DNA from: Bacillota bacterium | GTDB taxonomy: Bacteria > Bacillota > Clostridia > Lachnospirales > Lachnospiraceae | Reading direction: 5' to 3' | Assembly (NCBI GenBank): GCA_023399055.1 | Contig: JAEWQV010000015.1 | Coordinates: forward strand, 351,479 to 415,478 | DNA length: 64,000 nucleotides | Shown here: positions 62,973 through 64,000 of the stretch, one piece after another | How the letters are laid out: each line of letters begins with the position of its first letter | How positions within the stretch are numbered: position 1 is the stretch's first letter | Program-made: the position numbers and the translations under genes | The notes under the pieces: model-generated | Seen by the model: only the letters and a program-made list of their open reading frames with translations | Databases searched by the model: none | What the model was told of the DNA's origin: nothing

Positions 62973-63198
62973 ATCTTTTTAGTAACTTATATTATAAGAG
63001 GGGTTCTATCTAATATAGTATTCTATACCAACTTCTATTTAATAAAGAAACTCTTTATTTTATATATTCTTAAAATTAGGTAATAATTTTTTTGCTTTTT
63101 ACAAACAATATGAAATGATTGCTAAAAGGCTTGTAATGCCGTTATTTAAAGGGTTATATTGCATTTGAAACAAATGGACAAGAATAATTTAAAACTAC
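62973..63198. other. AT-rich stretch before the serine tRNAs
   Basis: No gene, RNA or repeat visible. Confidence 0.4.
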
Positions 63199-63227
63199 TT
63201 GACACAGGATATATAAGGTGATATACT
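63199..63227 (+). promoter_or_regulatory. Promoter of the tRNA-Ser genes
   Basis: TTGACA (63199-63204), a 17-base spacer and TATACT (63222-63227), 15 bases before the first tRNA. Confidence 0.85.
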
Positions 63228-63242
63228 AGCAAAGCGACGTTT

Positions 63243-63328
63243 GGAGAGATGCCCGAGAGGCTTAAGGGGCTGGTCTTGAAAACCAGTGATTCTGCAAGGA
63301 ACCGTGGGTTCGAATCCCACTCTCTCCG
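63243..63328 (+). tRNA. tRNA-Ser (anticodon TGA)
   Basis: Acceptor arms GGAGAGA and TCTCTCC with discriminator G, anticodon loop CTTGAAA with TGA at 63277-63279, a long variable arm typical of serine, and the T-loop TTCGAATC. CCA is not encoded. Confidence 0.96.
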
Positions 63329-63417
63329 TTCAAAACATATAAGTCGAATGACCTTGTGCTTTTGAAAAGTGGACAAGCCCAAACGATTATAAATAATGTT
63401 GAACATATTTATCCTTT

Positions 63418-63506
63418 GGAGAAATACCCAAGAGGCTGAAGGGGCTCCCCTGGAAAGGGAGTAGGTCGTTAATAGCGGCGCGAGGGTTCAAATCCCTCTT
63501 TCTCCG
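63418..63506 (+). tRNA. tRNA-Ser (anticodon GGA)
   Basis: Acceptor arms GGAGAAA and TTTCTCC with discriminator G, anticodon stem CTCCC/GGGAG with loop CTGGAAA (GGA at 63452-63454), a long variable arm and T-loop TTCAAATC. CCA is not encoded. Confidence 0.96.
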
Positions 63507-63566
63507 TTCTATTTTTTTGATGAAATGTTGCTGAAAAAAATAGCGAAAAATAAATTAAAAAAGTAG

Positions 63567-63595
63567 TTGACAAGAGTGCTGATGCGTGATAAGCT
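63567..63595 (+). promoter_or_regulatory. rRNA operon promoter
   Basis: TTGACA (63567-63572), a 17-base spacer and TAAGCT (63590-63595). A leader of about 330 bases with an ACCTTGATAATTGAACAGTG segment, typical of Clostridial rRNA leaders, follows. Confidence 0.75.
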
Positions 63596-63922
63596 ACTAA
63601 AGCTGGTCGCGAGACACAGCAAAACGCAAAGAAAACTTAAGACATGAACCTTGATAATTGAACAGTGAAACAACCCTGAAAATTCTAAAAAACTTGAATC
63701 TTCACATGAGATTCAAGAGTATCCTAACGGATGCTCAAATAGATTTTTCATTAAGATATGTCAGTGATGATATATCACGAACCGTATTATATACGTAAAC
63801 CATTTCATGGTCGCGTATTGATACAACCTAAAAACAGTAAAGATAACAGGATGCTTGAGTAATTAGAGTCGAAAGACTTGGGATTACAAATTGGCTAACG
63901 TTTATCTGACTGGATCAAAAAC

Positions 63923-64000
<78 letters not shown>

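Overview
The window looks like chromosomal DNA from a low-GC, motile, probably spore-forming anaerobic Firmicute of the class Clostridia, most likely a Lachnospiraceae member in the neighbourhood of Lachnoclostridium/Clostridium phytofermentans. This placement is inference from gene content and order. The supporting features are a PPi-type phosphofructokinase, mbl-flhO-flhP synteny, T-box, tetrahydrofolate and FMN leaders, ECF-type vitamin S-components, a SleB-like hydrolase, long-form Hpf, several TTG starts and strong SD sequences.

Bases 1-4176 are accessory DNA. They hold the 3' end of a gene for an extraordinarily Cys-rich C-x(2-3)-C repeat protein, a protein made of two copies of one domain, a radical SAM/SPASM enzyme and a small beta-rich protein. 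A structured terminator region and a complete phage-type lysis module (XhlA-like, LLH holin, NlpC/P60 endolysin) follow. This looks like a peptide-modification (RiPP-type) cassette embedded in a prophage or phage-tail-like element whose structural genes lie before the window. It is the most novel part of the sequence.

Bases 4177-19000 hold a secreted Big_2 protein, an XRE regulator with likely operators, a T-box-controlled amino-acid ABC transporter of the TrpXYZ type, an ECF sigma/anti-sigma pair, folT behind a tetrahydrofolate riboswitch, PPi-phosphofructokinase, a SleB-type wall hydrolase, plsC, rpoD and a WYL regulator. Bases 19116-23919 are the str block (rpsL, rpsG, fusA, tuf). Bases 24440-27635 are mbl with three flagellar rod genes. 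Next come recD2, a sugar-nucleotidyltransferase-like gene, comF, yvyF, cvfB, an acyl-ACP thioesterase, a methyltransferase, a yjfB-type motility gene, trxB, an SH3-NlpC/P60 hydrolase and a PilZ gene.

Bases 38073-39955 carry a DnaA-box cluster, hpf and a duplicated 92-bp hairpin repeat. They are followed by secA, prfB (with a programmed +1 frameshift), cheW, a polar amino acid ABC transporter, and the hom / proposed homoserine kinase / lysC group with an ACT protein. Then come tex, a YdcF-like gene, ribU behind an FMN riboswitch, and the t6A cluster tsaE-tsaB-rimI-(zinc protein)-rnz-tsaD with ispD. The end holds a Met/Cys-rich short ORF and terminator ahead of metQ, two serine tRNAs, and the promoter, leader and first bases of a 16S rRNA gene.

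All calls were made by reading sequence and translations by eye; no database search was run. Residue positions are approximate unless a motif is quoted.
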